Positions 54,975-63,833 of a stretch of 64,000 nucleotides of DNA are shown piece after piece. The DNA is from Rhodobacterales bacterium HKCCE4037 (GTDB taxonomy: Bacteria; Pseudomonadota; Alphaproteobacteria; Rhodobacterales; Rhodobacteraceae): contig WVSM01000004.1 of the NCBI GenBank assembly GCA_015689645.1, positions 186,001 through 250,000 on the forward strand, written 5' to 3'. Both the position numbers and the translations under genes were made by a program. The notes under the pieces were generated by a model. That model was given only the letters and a program-made list of their open reading frames with translations. It did not search any database and had not been told where the DNA came from. How positions within the stretch are numbered: the first letter of the stretch is position 1; each line of letters starts with the position of its first letter.

Positions 54975-55003
54975 CGTATAGCTGGCGAATCCCTTGTGCG
55001 CAA
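54975..55003 (-). promoter_or_regulatory. rpsA promoter
   Basis: Minus strand TTGCGC (54998-55003) and TATACG (54975-54980) with a 17-base spacer; start near 54968, leader of about 180 bases. Within the leader a hairpin CGCACC-aaa-GGTGCG (54882-54896) overlaps the first codons of a 17-codon frame starting at 54900 (MAHLWCDVFS onward, stop at 54847). Confidence 0.65.
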
Positions 55004-55040
55004 GGGGTGCGGGGCGGTTCGGGCATCTAGGACCCCGTAG

Positions 55041-55057
55041 GGTGGGTGAAACCCACC
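55041..55057. repeat. GGTGGGT-gaa-ACCCACC short palindromic repeat
   Basis: Perfect seven-base stem with a three-base loop inside GTAGGGTGGGTGAAACCCAC. Short hairpins of this sequence are widespread between genes of many proteobacteria. Only copy seen in this window. Confidence 0.55.
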
Positions 55058-55164
55058 ATCCCAGAACTTGGTCCGCCCTTATCGCATATGGCTGGCGATC
55101 CTCATGCCGAACACCCGCAAGCCGGGCTGCGCTGTATTAGGCAGGCGCAATCCACTTAAAACCC

Positions 55165-55236
55165 TTAAGAAATGGTAAAGATACTTCGCGATATCATTAT
55201 ATTTCAAATACTTATCATAATGTGCAAGCTTGCTCA
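55165..55236. promoter_or_regulatory. Composite intergenic element, copy 2
   Basis: TTAA-GAAATGG-TAAA (55165-55179), TATATTTCAAAT about 18 bases on, then TGTGCAAGCTTGCTCA (55221-55236; one mismatch to the palindrome). The palindrome overlaps the stop codon of the minus-strand gene at 55234. Confidence 0.55.
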
Positions 55237-55746
55237 AAGCTCCTGCCCGCGCTCCAGCAGCTCCTGCAGAAGCCCTCGCGTATCGCCGCCGCCGAACATG
55301 ATGGCGCCCGAGGAATAGCTCTCCCCATAGGTCTGCGCGAGCGAGACGGCCTGGGCGAGGCCCGAGATCAGCTGCTCGGTCTCCAGCGGCGAGAGTGGGT
55401 GGATGAAGGTGGACCAGAGGCGGCCGTTCGCGATGGCATAGCGGGCGTCGAGGGCGGTGTCGAAGTTGGCCTGCATGAGGCGCAGAAGCTCCGCATCGTC
55501 CAGCGCCTCGGCCGAGGAGATCGGCACGAGGATGCGCATCCGGTCGGCTTCGGGGTCGATTATGACGGTGACGGGCACGTTGGTGATCGTCAGGGTCATG
55601 CCGTTCGGCTCGACCACGGTGTTCGGATCGAGAACGGAGAAGATTTCCGCCATCCGCTCGGGCGTCATCGGCGGCTCGGATTCCTGGGCGGACAGGGTGA
55701 GGGTGGAACAGATTATGAAAAGGACAGAAACAATCGCGCTGCGCAT
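55234..55746 (-). CDS. Secreted hypothetical protein
   Basis: 170 residues, signal peptide MRSAIVSVLFIICSTLTLSA then QESEPPMTPERMAEIFSVLD. The domain after that (VTVIIDPEADRMRILVPIS) looks like YbjN-type sensory-transduction proteins, which also have this acidic opening and a helical end; assignment by eye. CCGGAG stands eight bases before the ATG at 55746. It lies between cmk and rpsA. Confidence 0.7.
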   Translation of the reverse strand: MRSAIVSVLFIICSTLTLSAQESEPPMTPERMAEIFSVLDPNTVVEPNGMTLTITNVPVTVIIDPEADRMRILVPISSAEALDDAELLRLMQANFDTALDARYAIANGRLWSTFIHPLSPLETEQLISGLAQAVSLAQTYGESYSSGAIMFGGGDTRGLLQELLERGQEL

Positions 55747-55849
55747 GGGCAAATCTCCGGCGGAGGATTCAATCCGCGCAGACTAGACCGCGCGACGCCA
55801 TTGCCAAAGCCCCGATTACATCACCGGGGATCACGAGCGCGGGATGGGA

Positions 55850-56464
55850 TCAGAGGGGCCGCTTGGCCTCCACCGCGGCGACGGCGGCGGCCACGGCCTC
55901 GTCGATGCCGAGATTGCTGGTGTCGAGCACGAGCGCATCGTCGGCGGCCACCATCGGCGCGGCAGCGCGGTCGGCATCGCGGGCGTCGCGGGCCTTCACG
56001 TCGGCCAGAACCTCGTCGTAGTCGGCGCTCAGCCCCTTGGCTTTCCATTCGTCCATGCGGCGCTGTGCGCGGACCTCGGCGCTCGCGGTGACGAAGAGCT
56101 TCACCTCGGCCCGTGGGCAGATGACAGTGCCGATATCGCGCCCGTCGAGGACCGCGCCGCCGACGCGATGGGCAAAGGCGCGCTGGAAATCGAGCAGCGC
56201 AGCGCGGACCTCGGGGATGACGGCGACCTTGGAGGCCGCCTGCGCCACCTCGGGCGTGCGCAGGGCATCGGGGTCGGAGAGGTCCTCGGGCCGCAGATCG
56301 CGCGCCGCGTCCTCGGCCCGCTCGCCGGCCAGCATCCGTGCGCCAACGGCGCGGTAGAGCAGGCCCGTATCCAGATGCGCGAAGCCGAACCGCTCGGCCA
56401 CCGCGCGCCCGATCGTTCCCTTGCCCGCCGCAGCCGGCCCATCAATGGCTACCGTGAATCTCAT
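55850..56464 (-). CDS. cmk: Cytidylate kinase
   Basis: 204 residues. P-loop [10 protein letters not shown] near the N-terminus, [30 protein letters not shown] and [21 protein letters not shown] are all typical. Phosphorylates CMP and dCMP. The start at 56464 overlaps the stop of the upstream membrane protein gene by four bases (ATGA). Confidence 0.96.
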   Translation of the reverse strand: MRFTVAIDGPAAAGKGTIGRAVAERFGFAHLDTGLLYRAVGARMLAGERAEDAARDLRPEDLSDPDALRTPEVAQAASKVAVIPEVRAALLDFQRAFAHRVGGAVLDGRDIGTVICPRAEVKLFVTASAEVRAQRRMDEWKAKGLSADYDEVLADVKARDARDADRAAAPMVAADDALVLDTSNLGIDEAVAAAVAAVEAKRPL

Positions 56465-56958
56465 GACCTTCTGGTTCGCACGAACACCAGCCCGAGTGCA
56501 AACACGCTGAGGCCGAGAGCCGCGTATTTCACCTGCGTCAGGGTGCTGGCCCATGTGACCAGATCAGGGGTGAGGGCTGCCGGGTCCACGCGCAACAAGC
56601 CCGCGACGGCGGCATTCTCGGCGAGGTCGCTGACGAGGTAGAGGATCGGGATCACCGCGAGGGCACGCATCCATCCGGTTGGCAATCGCCAGAGCGGTGC
56701 GGCCAGAAGGAGGGCGAGGCAGATGGGAAAAATGGTATCGAGGTGCCGGATGCGGGTCAGGTAAAGCACGCGCGCATCGGCGCTGAGAGCGGCGAGAAAA
56801 GCCTCGGCTTCGGCGAACGAGTAGCCGAGGATCCGACCGTCGAACGGGGTCAGCCCGTCGGCGCCCGGCACCAGTTGCGTGAACCAAAGCCACGCGAGCC
56901 AGCCGTAAAGCGCGGCGGTCAGCAGCAGGAGCGCCAGCCACCAGCGCCGCGCCGTCAT
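56461..56958 (-). CDS. Hypothetical membrane protein, four helices
   Basis: 165 residues. Helices at about 5-27, 75-92, 97-115 and 140-160. The segment between helices 1 and 2 holds [19 protein letters not shown]. No family recognised. Coupled by ATGA to the GFA gene before and cmk after, so it is translated within the aroA-cmk operon. Confidence 0.75.
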   Translation of the reverse strand: MTARRWWLALLLLTAALYGWLAWLWFTQLVPGADGLTPFDGRILGYSFAEAEAFLAALSADARVLYLTRIRHLDTIFPICLALLLAAPLWRLPTGWMRALAVIPILYLVSDLAENAAVAGLLRVDPAALTPDLVTWASTLTQVKYAALGLSVFALGLVFVRTRRS

Positions 56959-57365
56959 TCGGCAACCCGCGTGGTCAGGTCGGGGTCATAGCCGCCCGCT
57001 TTCGGCAGATCGTCGGTCAGCTCGTAATAGCTGCCCTTGTCGTCGCAGAAGATGTGACCGGCCAAGGCAATCCCCGGATCGCCATCCAGCGTTCCGGCGA
57101 AAATCGCCAGGTTCGCGCCGCCACCCTCCCAGAACAGGTTGGAGCCGCAGGTGCCGCAGAAGCCGCGCTTGGCGGTGGCGGAAGACTGATACCAGACCGG
57201 CGCGCCCTCGATCTCGACATGCTCCCGCGCGGCGGAGGTCGCCGCGACGTGGTGGCCGGAGGTCTTGCGGCATTGCGTGCAATGGCAGGCGATGACGGGC
57301 CTGAGGGGGCCGGAAATGCGGAAGCGGATTGCACCGCAAAGGCAGGACCCTGTGACGTCGGGCAT
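56955..57365 (-). CDS. GFA family (CENP-V/Gfa) zinc-binding protein
   Basis: 136 residues. Zinc ligands: SCLCGAI, CHCTQCRKTSG and FCGTCGS, the pattern of glutathione-dependent formaldehyde-activating enzyme relatives. Actual activity varies and is not known here. Begins MPDVTGSCLCGAIRF; ATGA-coupled to the next gene; 33 bases after aroA. Confidence 0.9.
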   Translation of the reverse strand: MPDVTGSCLCGAIRFRISGPLRPVIACHCTQCRKTSGHHVAATSAAREHVEIEGAPVWYQSSATAKRGFCGTCGSNLFWEGGGANLAIFAGTLDGDPGIALAGHIFCDDKGSYYELTDDLPKAGGYDPDLTTRVAE

Positions 57366-57398
57366 GGGCAGTCTCCGTGAAGCTGTCCCCGGTATAGC

Positions 57399-58751
57399 CT
57401 ATTCGGACGCCCGCTCCAGCGTTGCGCCAAGCCCGCGCATGAGCGGCTCGAAGATCGGGAAGGAGGTTGCGATCGGCCCGGCATCGTCAACGGTGATCCC
57501 CTTGCGGCTGGCGAACCCGGCGCAGAGGAAGGACATGGCGATGCGATGGTCGAGATGGGTGGCGACGGTGACGCCGCCCTCGATGCCGCCGGGACCGCGG
57601 CCATGGACGATCCACCAGTCGGGGCCATCCTCGACCTCGATACCGGCGGCGCGGAGGCCATCGGCCATGGCGGCAATCCGGTCGCTTTCCTTGACGCGGA
57701 GTTCCTTGACGCCGCGCATCACGGTCGGCCCTTCGGCATTGGCGGCGACGACCGACAGGATCGGGTATTCGTCGATCATCGAGGCGGCGCGCTCGGGCGG
57801 CACCTCGATCCCCTTCATGTCGGGGGAGTAGCGCGCGCGGAGGTCTGCGGCAGGCTCGCCCCCCTCCTCGCGCATGTTCTCGAAGCTCAGGTCCGCGCCC
57901 ATCTCGCGCAGCGTCTCGAAGAGGCCCGCGCGGGTGGGGTTGAGGCCGATGTTCGGGACCAGCACCTCGGAGCCTTCGGTGATCAGCGCGGCGCAAACCG
58001 GGAAGGCGGCGGAGCTTGGATCACGCGGGACGGCGATGCTCTGGGGCCTGAGTTCGGGCTGGCCGGTCAGGGTGATGACGCGGCCCCCGGGCGTGACCTC
58101 GGTGCTGATCTCGGCCCCGAAGCCTGCCAGCATGCGTTCGGTGTGGTCGCGGGTCGCTTCAGCCTCGGTCAAGACGGTCTGGCCGGGGGCGTTGAGGCCC
58201 GCCAGCAGCACGGCGGATTTCACCTGCGCGGAGGGCACCGGCGTCGTGTAGGTGACGGGCAACGGATCGGCCGCCCCCACAAGCGTCATGGGAAGCTGGC
58301 CCTTGGCGCGACCGTAGGCCCTGGTGCCGAAGAGCGCGAGCGGGTCGGTGACCCGCGCCATGGGGCGAGAGCGCAGGGACGCATCGCCGGTGAAAGTCGC
58401 GGTGATCGGGCAGGTCGCCATGGCCCCCATGATGAGCCGCACGCCGGTTCCGGAATTGCCACAATCGAGCACGTCCTCCGGCTCGGCAAAGCCACCCACG
58501 CCGACGCCGTGGACACGCCACGTGCCATCGTCGTCCCGCGTGACCTCCGCCCCGAAGGCACGCATCGCGGCGGCGGTATCGAGCACGTCCTGACCTTCCA
58601 GAAGGCCGGTCACAATGGTCTCGCCCACGGCCATCGCGCCGAGGATCAGCGAGCGGTGCGAGATCGACTTGTCCCCCGGCACATCGGCCACGCCTGTCAG
58701 CGCGCCGCCCTTGCGGGCCGTCATTGGTTGCGGTTCGCCATGTGCCGACAT
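57399..58751 (-). CDS. aroA: 3-phosphoshikimate 1-carboxyvinyltransferase (EPSP synthase)
   Basis: 450 residues, two-domain EPSP synthase. [14 protein letters not shown] holds the phosphoenolpyruvate-binding residues, [15 protein letters not shown] the second signature, and [12 protein letters not shown] another. The alanine after GNSGTG is not present in the first loop, so it looks more like class II, as in Agrobacterium relatives, but I cannot be certain. The start at 58751 has AGGGAAGGG upstream. Confidence 0.96.
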   Translation of the reverse strand: MSAHGEPQPMTARKGGALTGVADVPGDKSISHRSLILGAMAVGETIVTGLLEGQDVLDTAAAMRAFGAEVTRDDDGTWRVHGVGVGGFAEPEDVLDCGNSGTGVRLIMGAMATCPITATFTGDASLRSRPMARVTDPLALFGTRAYGRAKGQLPMTLVGAADPLPVTYTTPVPSAQVKSAVLLAGLNAPGQTVLTEAEATRDHTERMLAGFGAEISTEVTPGGRVITLTGQPELRPQSIAVPRDPSSAAFPVCAALITEGSEVLVPNIGLNPTRAGLFETLREMGADLSFENMREEGGEPAADLRARYSPDMKGIEVPPERAASMIDEYPILSVVAANAEGPTVMRGVKELRVKESDRIAAMADGLRAAGIEVEDGPDWWIVHGRGPGGIEGGVTVATHLDHRIAMSFLCAGFASRKGITVDDAGPIATSFPIFEPLMRGLGATLERASE

Positions 58752-58835
58752 GATGGGCCCTTCCCTCGCGGTTCCGCGGTGGTGATAGACGGGCGGCGAC
58801 GGGGCGTCCACACCCCATCGGTGCGACTTTGGTGG

Positions 58836-58902
58836 AGGGCGAAGTCTGGGAGCGCTGCCCCCGGCCTACGGCCTCCCCCCGGCATATTTCTGGAACAAAG
58901 AT
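58836..58902. repeat. Dispersed G-rich repeat, copy D (minus-strand orientation)
   Basis: Read on the minus strand: ATCTTTGTTCCAGAAATATG, CCGGGGGGAG, hairpin GGCC-gta-GGCC, GGGGGCAGCGCTCCC. Lies between trmB and aroA, both on the minus strand. Confidence 0.7.
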
Positions 58903-58925
58903 GGGTGGGGTCGGCGCGGGGCCGG

Positions 58926-59618
58926 TCAGCTTTTGCGGAAGGTGAGGTAGTGCGGGGTGCGGCCTTCGCGCAGGGCCTTCTGTTCGTAGCGGGTCGACAG
59001 CCAGTCGCCCCACGGCTCGCGCCAGTCGGCGGCGCTTTCGGCCAGCCATTCGAAACCCGCGCGCGGCACTTCTTCAAGGGTCTGGCGCACGTAATCGGGG
59101 ATGTCGGTGGCCACCCGGAACTCCGCGCCGGGCTTCAGGGCGCGGGCCAGCGGTTCGAGATGTTCGGGCGTCACGAAGCGGCGGCGGTGGTGGCGTTTCT
59201 TGGGCCACGGATCGGGGTAGAGCAGGAAGGCCTTGGACAGGCTTGCGTCCGGCAGCACGTCGAAGAGGTCGCGTGCATCGCCGGGATGGACGCGCAGGTT
59301 GTCGACGCCGGCCTTGCGGATCTTGCCGAGCAGCATGGCGACGCCGTTGATGTAGGGCTCGCATCCGATGATGCCGACATCCGGATAGGTCGCGGCCTGA
59401 TGCACGAGATGCTCGCCACCGCCGAAACCGACCTCGAGCCAGACGTCGCGCCCGCCGAAAAGTGCGCCGAGGTCGAGCGGGGTGCGGTCCGGGTTCGCGT
59501 CCCAATCGACGGCACCGGGCGACAGCGCGTCGAGGTCCTCGGCCAGGTAGCGTTCCTGGCTGTCCTTCAGGTGCTGGCCCTTGCGGCGGCCGTAGAAATT
59601 GCGGTGGGGGCGTTGCAT
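58926..59618 (-). CDS. trmB: tRNA (guanine46-N7)-methyltransferase
   Basis: 230 residues. SAM site VWLEVGFGGGEHL, then LYPDPWPKKRHHRRRFV, the TrmB signature. Methylates G46 of tRNA. The start at 59618 is four bases after metK, so the SAM-using enzyme shares the SAM/SAH-controlled transcript with SAM synthetase. Confidence 0.95.
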   Translation of the reverse strand: MQRPHRNFYGRRKGQHLKDSQERYLAEDLDALSPGAVDWDANPDRTPLDLGALFGGRDVWLEVGFGGGEHLVHQAATYPDVGIIGCEPYINGVAMLLGKIRKAGVDNLRVHPGDARDLFDVLPDASLSKAFLLYPDPWPKKRHHRRRFVTPEHLEPLARALKPGAEFRVATDIPDYVRQTLEEVPRAGFEWLAESAADWREPWGDWLSTRYEQKALREGRTPHYLTFRKS

Positions 59619-59622
59619 CGGA

Positions 59623-60804
59623 TCAGAGCGCCGCCTTGATCGCCTCCGCCAGATCCGTGCGTTCCCACGAGAAGCCGCCATCGGCGTCGGGGGCACGGCC
59701 GAAATGGCCGTAGGCGGCCGTGCGCTGGTAGATCGGCTTGTTGAGGCTGAGGTGGGTGCGGATGCCGCGCGGGGTCAGGTCCATGACCTGCCGAAGCGCT
59801 TTCTCGATCTCGGCCTCGTTCACTTCGCCGGTCTGGTGCGTGTCGCAATAGATCGACAGCGGCTGCGCAACGCCGATCGCGTAGCTGAGCTGGATGGTGC
59901 ATTTGTGAGCGAGGCCGGCGGCCACGACGTTCTTGGCGAGATAGCGCGCGGCATAGGCGGCCGAGCGGTCCACCTTGGTCGGGTCCTTGCCGGAGAAGGC
60001 GCCGCCGCCGTGCGGTGCCGCGCCGCCGTAGGTGTCGACGATGATCTTGCGGCCGGTGAGGCCTGCGTCGCCGTCAGGTCCGCCGATGACGAACTTGCCG
60101 GTGGGGTTGACGTGCCAGACGGTCTCCGCGTCGATCCAGCCGTCCGGCAGTTCCTCGCGGATATAAGGCTCCACGATGGCGCGCACATCCGCCGAGGTGA
60201 GGCTTTCGTCGAGGTGCTGGGTCGAGAGCACGATGGAGCTGACGCCGACAGGCGCACCGTCAACGTAGCGCACGGACAGCTGGGACTTGGCGTCGGGCCC
60301 AAGCGCGGGCTCGGCCCCGGATTTGCGGACCTCGGCCAGACGACGCAGGATCGCGTGGGCGTAGCAGATCGGGGCGGGCATCAGCTCGGGGGTTTCGTTC
60401 ACGGCGAAGCCGAACATGATCCCCTGGTCGCCCGCGCCCTCATCCTTGTTCTCGGCGGCGTCCACGCCCTGAGCAATATGGGCGGATTGTTCGTGAAGCA
60501 GGTTGGTGATCTCGACCGTCTCGTGATGGAACTTGTCCTGCTCGTAGCCGATGTCGCGGATGCACTCGCGCGCGATGGCGTCGATCCGGCCCATGTATTC
60601 CTTCAGCTTGTCCTGGTCGCTCAGCCCCACTTCGCCGCCGATCACGACGCGGTCGGTGGTCGCGAAGGTTTCGGCAGCAACACGGGCCTCCGGCTCTTCG
60701 GCGATCAGGGCGTCGAGGACGGCGTCCGAGATGCGGTCACAGACCTTGTCGGGGTGACCTTCGGACACGGATTCCGAGGTGAAGAGGTAATTGCTGCGCG
60801 CCAT
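59623..60804 (-). CDS. metK: S-adenosylmethionine synthase
   Basis: 393 residues. [22 protein letters not shown] at the N-terminus, [10 protein letters not shown], and [19 protein letters not shown] are classical MetK motifs. Makes S-adenosylmethionine from methionine and ATP. The GGAG ribosome-binding site, eight bases before the ATG, is part of the riboswitch pseudoknot upstream. Confidence 0.98.
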   Translation of the reverse strand: MARSNYLFTSESVSEGHPDKVCDRISDAVLDALIAEEPEARVAAETFATTDRVVIGGEVGLSDQDKLKEYMGRIDAIARECIRDIGYEQDKFHHETVEITNLLHEQSAHIAQGVDAAENKDEGAGDQGIMFGFAVNETPELMPAPICYAHAILRRLAEVRKSGAEPALGPDAKSQLSVRYVDGAPVGVSSIVLSTQHLDESLTSADVRAIVEPYIREELPDGWIDAETVWHVNPTGKFVIGGPDGDAGLTGRKIIVDTYGGAAPHGGGAFSGKDPTKVDRSAAYAARYLAKNVVAAGLAHKCTIQLSYAIGVAQPLSIYCDTHQTGEVNEAEIEKALRQVMDLTPRGIRTHLSLNKPIYQRTAAYGHFGRAPDADGGFSWERTDLAEAIKAAL

Positions 60805-60810
60805 GGGGAG

Positions 60811-60856
60811 TGCTCCATTAGATGTCTCACCCCACGTCAGGAAGCCGTTGTGGGGG
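60811..60856 (-). ncRNA. SAM/SAH riboswitch controlling metK translation
   Basis: Minus strand: CCCCACAACGGCTTCCTGAC closed by GTGGGG as the main stem and loop, then after a short linker AATGGAGCA. The conserved CACAACGGCTTCCTG and TGGAGCA blocks match the SAM/SAH riboswitch of Rhodobacterales. The loop CTTCC pairs with GGAG, the ribosome-binding site, so ligand binding blocks initiation. Recognised from memory of the class; no covariance search was made. Confidence 0.9.
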
Positions 60857-60864
60857 GTTGAATG

Positions 60865-60893
60865 CGCTTACGCCGCTTTGACCGGAGGTTCAA
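60865..60893 (-). promoter_or_regulatory. metK promoter
   Basis: Minus strand TTGAAC (60888-60893) and TAAGCG (60865-60870), 17-base spacer; start about 60858, immediately before the riboswitch. The -35 overlaps the lnt stop codon. Confidence 0.6.
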
Positions 60894-62395
60894 TGGGAGG
60901 AGTGACGGCGGTGCAGCGCAATTCCGGCGCATGTGACAAAAATTGCGAGGATCAGTGCAGGCAGATCGCCGAAGCGTGCGTAAGTCGTGGGCGGCAGGGC
61001 TGCCGGCAGGGGCACGTCGATGACGCCATCGACATCCATCGTCAGGGAGGCCAGGACTTGCCCGCGCGCGTCGATCACGGCCGAGATCCCGGTGTTGGCG
61101 GAGCGCAGGAGGGGAAGCCCCTGCTCGGCGGCGCGCAACCGCGCGAGGGCGAGGTGCTGGTAGGGCATGGCGAAGCTGCCGAACCAAGCATCGTTGGTGA
61201 CCTGCACCATCCAGTCCGGTCGCTCCACCTGGCGCAGGTAGCGCGGAAAGATCGCCTCGTAACAGATCATCGGGAAGGCGCGCCCGAGTGCGCCCATGTC
61301 CATCAGCGCGGGCCCTGCGCCGGGCCGGTAGCCGCCGGACAATTGCTGCGCGAGGCCGGCGAGACCCAGATCGTCGGCAAGGCCGCGCAGGGGCATGTAT
61401 TCACCGAATGGGACGAGGTGATGCTTGTCGTAGACCTGAACCACCGCGCCTTCGGCATCGAGATGGGCGAGCATGTTGCGTGGCTCCAGCCCGGCGTATC
61501 GCTGGCCACCGATCAGGACCTCGGCTCCTCGGGCCGCTTCGGCGATCCGGGCGCGCGCCTCGTCGGAGCTGCGCAGTAGCGTGGGCAGACTGGTTTCCGG
61601 CCAGACCACAAGGTCGGGCGTGCCATCGGCCGCAGTTAGCGACAGGCCCCGGTCGAAGAAGACCGGGATCATCTCGGGCTCCCACTTCAGGTGTTGAGGT
61701 GCATTGATCTGGATGATGCGGACAAGCGGCGCGAGGGGCGCAGGCGCGGAACCGGCCCAGGGGACGAGGCAGATTGCAACGGCCGCCACCAGCGGCAGGG
61801 CGGACAGGATGCGCCGACGCGAGAGGTAGAGCCAGACGGCCAGTGCCGCCGGGACCATGACAAGCAACGTCAGACCAAGCGCCCCGCCAAGCGTTGACAG
61901 CGCGAGCGCCTCGGTTCCGATCAGGCCGTGGCCGGGCAACGCCCAGGGCAGGCCGGAGAAAACACTGCCCCGCGCGGCTTCCGCAAGGGTGAGCAAACCC
62001 GCGAAGGCCAAGGCGCGCCCGGCGCCTGGCACGCAAAGACGCGCGGCGATCCAGCCCGACAAGGCCCAGAACAGCGCAAGGCCGCCCGACAGAAGAACAA
62101 TGGCAAACGGCGCCATCCAGCCGTGCCGGACCGGGTCGACGAAGAAGGGCTGAACGATCCAGTGCATCGCGACCGCGAACCAACCCGCCCCGGCGAACCA
62201 TGCAAGCCACGCGGCGCTGCGCCGATCCGGCGCGAGCGCGACAAGACCACAGACCACGGCCATCGCAGGAAACAGCACGGGCCACAGGCCGAAGGGCGGC
62301 ATGGAGAGCGCGGCCGCGGCACCGGCCAACGCCGCCAGCCCGCGCCCTTGCCATCGTCCCGACTTTGAGGGTTCGGCGCTTGCGCCTTCGTTCAC
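60890..62395 (-). CDS. lnt: Apolipoprotein N-acyltransferase
   Basis: 501 residues. About six to seven N-terminal membrane helices, then a periplasmic nitrilase-like domain with catalytic E267 (VVWPETSL), K324 (YDKHHLVPFGEY) and C378 (MICYEAIFP). Transfers the third acyl chain to lipoproteins. ATGA overlap with the CorC-like gene upstream. Confidence 0.95.
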   Translation of the reverse strand: MNEGASAEPSKSGRWQGRGLAALAGAAAALSMPPFGLWPVLFPAMAVVCGLVALAPDRRSAAWLAWFAGAGWFAVAMHWIVQPFFVDPVRHGWMAPFAIVLLSGGLALFWALSGWIAARLCVPGAGRALAFAGLLTLAEAARGSVFSGLPWALPGHGLIGTEALALSTLGGALGLTLLVMVPAALAVWLYLSRRRILSALPLVAAVAICLVPWAGSAPAPLAPLVRIIQINAPQHLKWEPEMIPVFFDRGLSLTAADGTPDLVVWPETSLPTLLRSSDEARARIAEAARGAEVLIGGQRYAGLEPRNMLAHLDAEGAVVQVYDKHHLVPFGEYMPLRGLADDLGLAGLAQQLSGGYRPGAGPALMDMGALGRAFPMICYEAIFPRYLRQVERPDWMVQVTNDAWFGSFAMPYQHLALARLRAAEQGLPLLRSANTGISAVIDARGQVLASLTMDVDGVIDVPLPAALPPTTYARFGDLPALILAIFVTCAGIALHRRHSSH

Positions 62396-63291
62396 TCCGC
62401 CGCCTCTTTCGGCAGACGGACGCGCAGGCGCTTGATCCGGCGCGGATCGGCGTCGATCACTTCGAATTCGACGCCCGAGGGATGTGGCACCACTTCGCCA
62501 CGGGTCGGAACGCGACCGGACAGCAGGAAGACAAGACCGCCGAGGGTGTCGACCTCCTCTTCCTCGTCTTCATCCACGAGGTCGAGACCGATCTCGCCTT
62601 CGAATTCATCGAGCGGCGCACGGGCCAGCGCAAGAAACGCGCCGTCGTCCTCGCGCAGCCATGGCTGCGCTTCTTCGACGTCGTGTTCGTCCTCGATCTC
62701 CCCGATCACCTGTTCGATCAGGTCTTCGATGGTGAGCAATCCGTCGACGCCGCCATATTCGTCAATCACCAGCGCCATGTGGGTCCGTTCGGTCTGCATC
62801 TTCGTCAGCAGAATCCCGATCGGCATCGACGGCGGCACGTAAAGCACCGGTCGCAGGCTTTCCGACAGGGTAAAGGCTTCTTCATCGTTGCCGTTGAACC
62901 CATGCTTGAGAGCGATGTCCTTGAGGTGCACGAGGCCCACCGGCTCATCGAGCGTGCCGTCGTAGACCGGCAGCCGCGTCAGGCCGGATTCGCGAAACAC
63001 CTGCACGAGGTCGGCGAGGCTGACGTCGATGCTGACCGAGACAATCTCGGCCCTTGGAATCGATACGTCCTCGACCCGCATCTTGCGCAGGTTCGACATG
63101 GACGGCTGCGGCGGCCCCAATTGGGCAGGCGCATCGTCGTTCTCATCCTGTGGGTCATCATCGAGTTCATCTTCCGACAGGGAAGGATTGAACAATCGTG
63201 CGAAAAAGCCCGGCCTCTGGGCCGGATTGTCGTCATTGTCCGGGGGCGCGCCACGCGCCGCGGGAGACGACGGATCGGGATTTGAGCTCAT
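62392..63291 (-). CDS. CorC/HlyC family CBS-domain protein
   Basis: 299 residues. An acidic N-terminal linker, then MRVEDVSIPRAEIVSVSIDVSLADL starts the CBS pair, with TRLPVYDGTLDEPVGLVHLKDI and MALVIDEYGGVDGLLTIEDLIEQVIGEI, then the CorC_HlyC C-terminal domain. It lacks the membrane DUF21 part, as in E. coli CorC/YbeX. The ybeY-corC-lnt order is standard; linked to ribosome and magnesium homeostasis. Confidence 0.93.
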   Translation of the reverse strand: MSSNPDPSSPAARGAPPDNDDNPAQRPGFFARLFNPSLSEDELDDDPQDENDDAPAQLGPPQPSMSNLRKMRVEDVSIPRAEIVSVSIDVSLADLVQVFRESGLTRLPVYDGTLDEPVGLVHLKDIALKHGFNGNDEEAFTLSESLRPVLYVPPSMPIGILLTKMQTERTHMALVIDEYGGVDGLLTIEDLIEQVIGEIEDEHDVEEAQPWLREDDGAFLALARAPLDEFEGEIGLDLVDEDEEEEVDTLGGLVFLLSGRVPTRGEVVPHPSGVEFEVIDADPRRIKRLRVRLPKEAAE

Positions 63292-63335
63292 GGCTCCTTT
63301 CCAAGAAACAAACCGGGCCGGAATTGCCCGTGGCC

Positions 63336-63833
63336 CTAATATGGGTCAGGGACCCCCAACGTTGCAAGTACGCGTGTTTCCAAACTCTCCATGAGGGCGG
63401 CATCCGGGTCGTTTTCATGGTCGAACCCGAGGCAGTGGAGCAGGCCATGCAGGATAAGGTGGGTCACATGGTGGGCAAGCGGTTTGCCGCCTTCTTCGGC
63501 CTCGCGGGCGCAGGTCTCGTAGGCCAGGGCGATATCGCCAACCTCTACCGGAGGGCGGGACAGGTCCGCCTTGGGCAATTCAGGGATGGCGCCCGGTGTA
63601 GCCGCGGCGCGGTCCTCCGAGGGCCAGGACAGGACGTTGGTGGGCGTCGGCTTGCCCCGGAATTCCGCGTTGAGGGTGGCAATGCGCGCATCGTCCGCGG
63701 CCAATAGAGACAGGGAAAATCCCTCAGGCGCGAGGTCCAATTCGGTGAAAGCGGCATGCGCCACCTTTTCTGCGATCGCCTGCAGATCAAGCGCGTCCCA
63801 CGCTTCGGCTTCAATCAGAACGTCGATGTCCAT
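63336..63833 (-). CDS. ybeY: rRNA maturation endoribonuclease YbeY
   Basis: 165 residues. The zinc motif HGLLHCLGFDH gives H129, H133 and H139, with GDIALAYETC upstream. Needed for 16S 3' end maturation and ribosome quality control. The start at 63833 begins the conserved part; the frame reaches 63869. In related genomes phoH lies just upstream; the last 167 bases of the window hold no gene that I can identify. Confidence 0.94.
   Translation of the reverse strand: MDIDVLIEAEAWDALDLQAIAEKVAHAAFTELDLAPEGFSLSLLAADDARIATLNAEFRGKPTPTNVLSWPSEDRAAATPGAIPELPKADLSRPPVEVGDIALAYETCAREAEEGGKPLAHHVTHLILHGLLHCLGFDHENDPDAALMESLETRVLATLGVPDPY

Noticed and set aside
55022-55140. tRNA gene in the rpsA upstream region
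   Set aside because: The GGTGGGT hairpin has no cloverleaf partners and no CCA-like or T-loop sequence.
60811-60900. SAM-II riboswitch instead of SAM/SAH type
   Set aside because: The conserved blocks CACAACGGCTTCCTG and TGGAGCA match the SAM/SAH class and not the SAM-II pattern.
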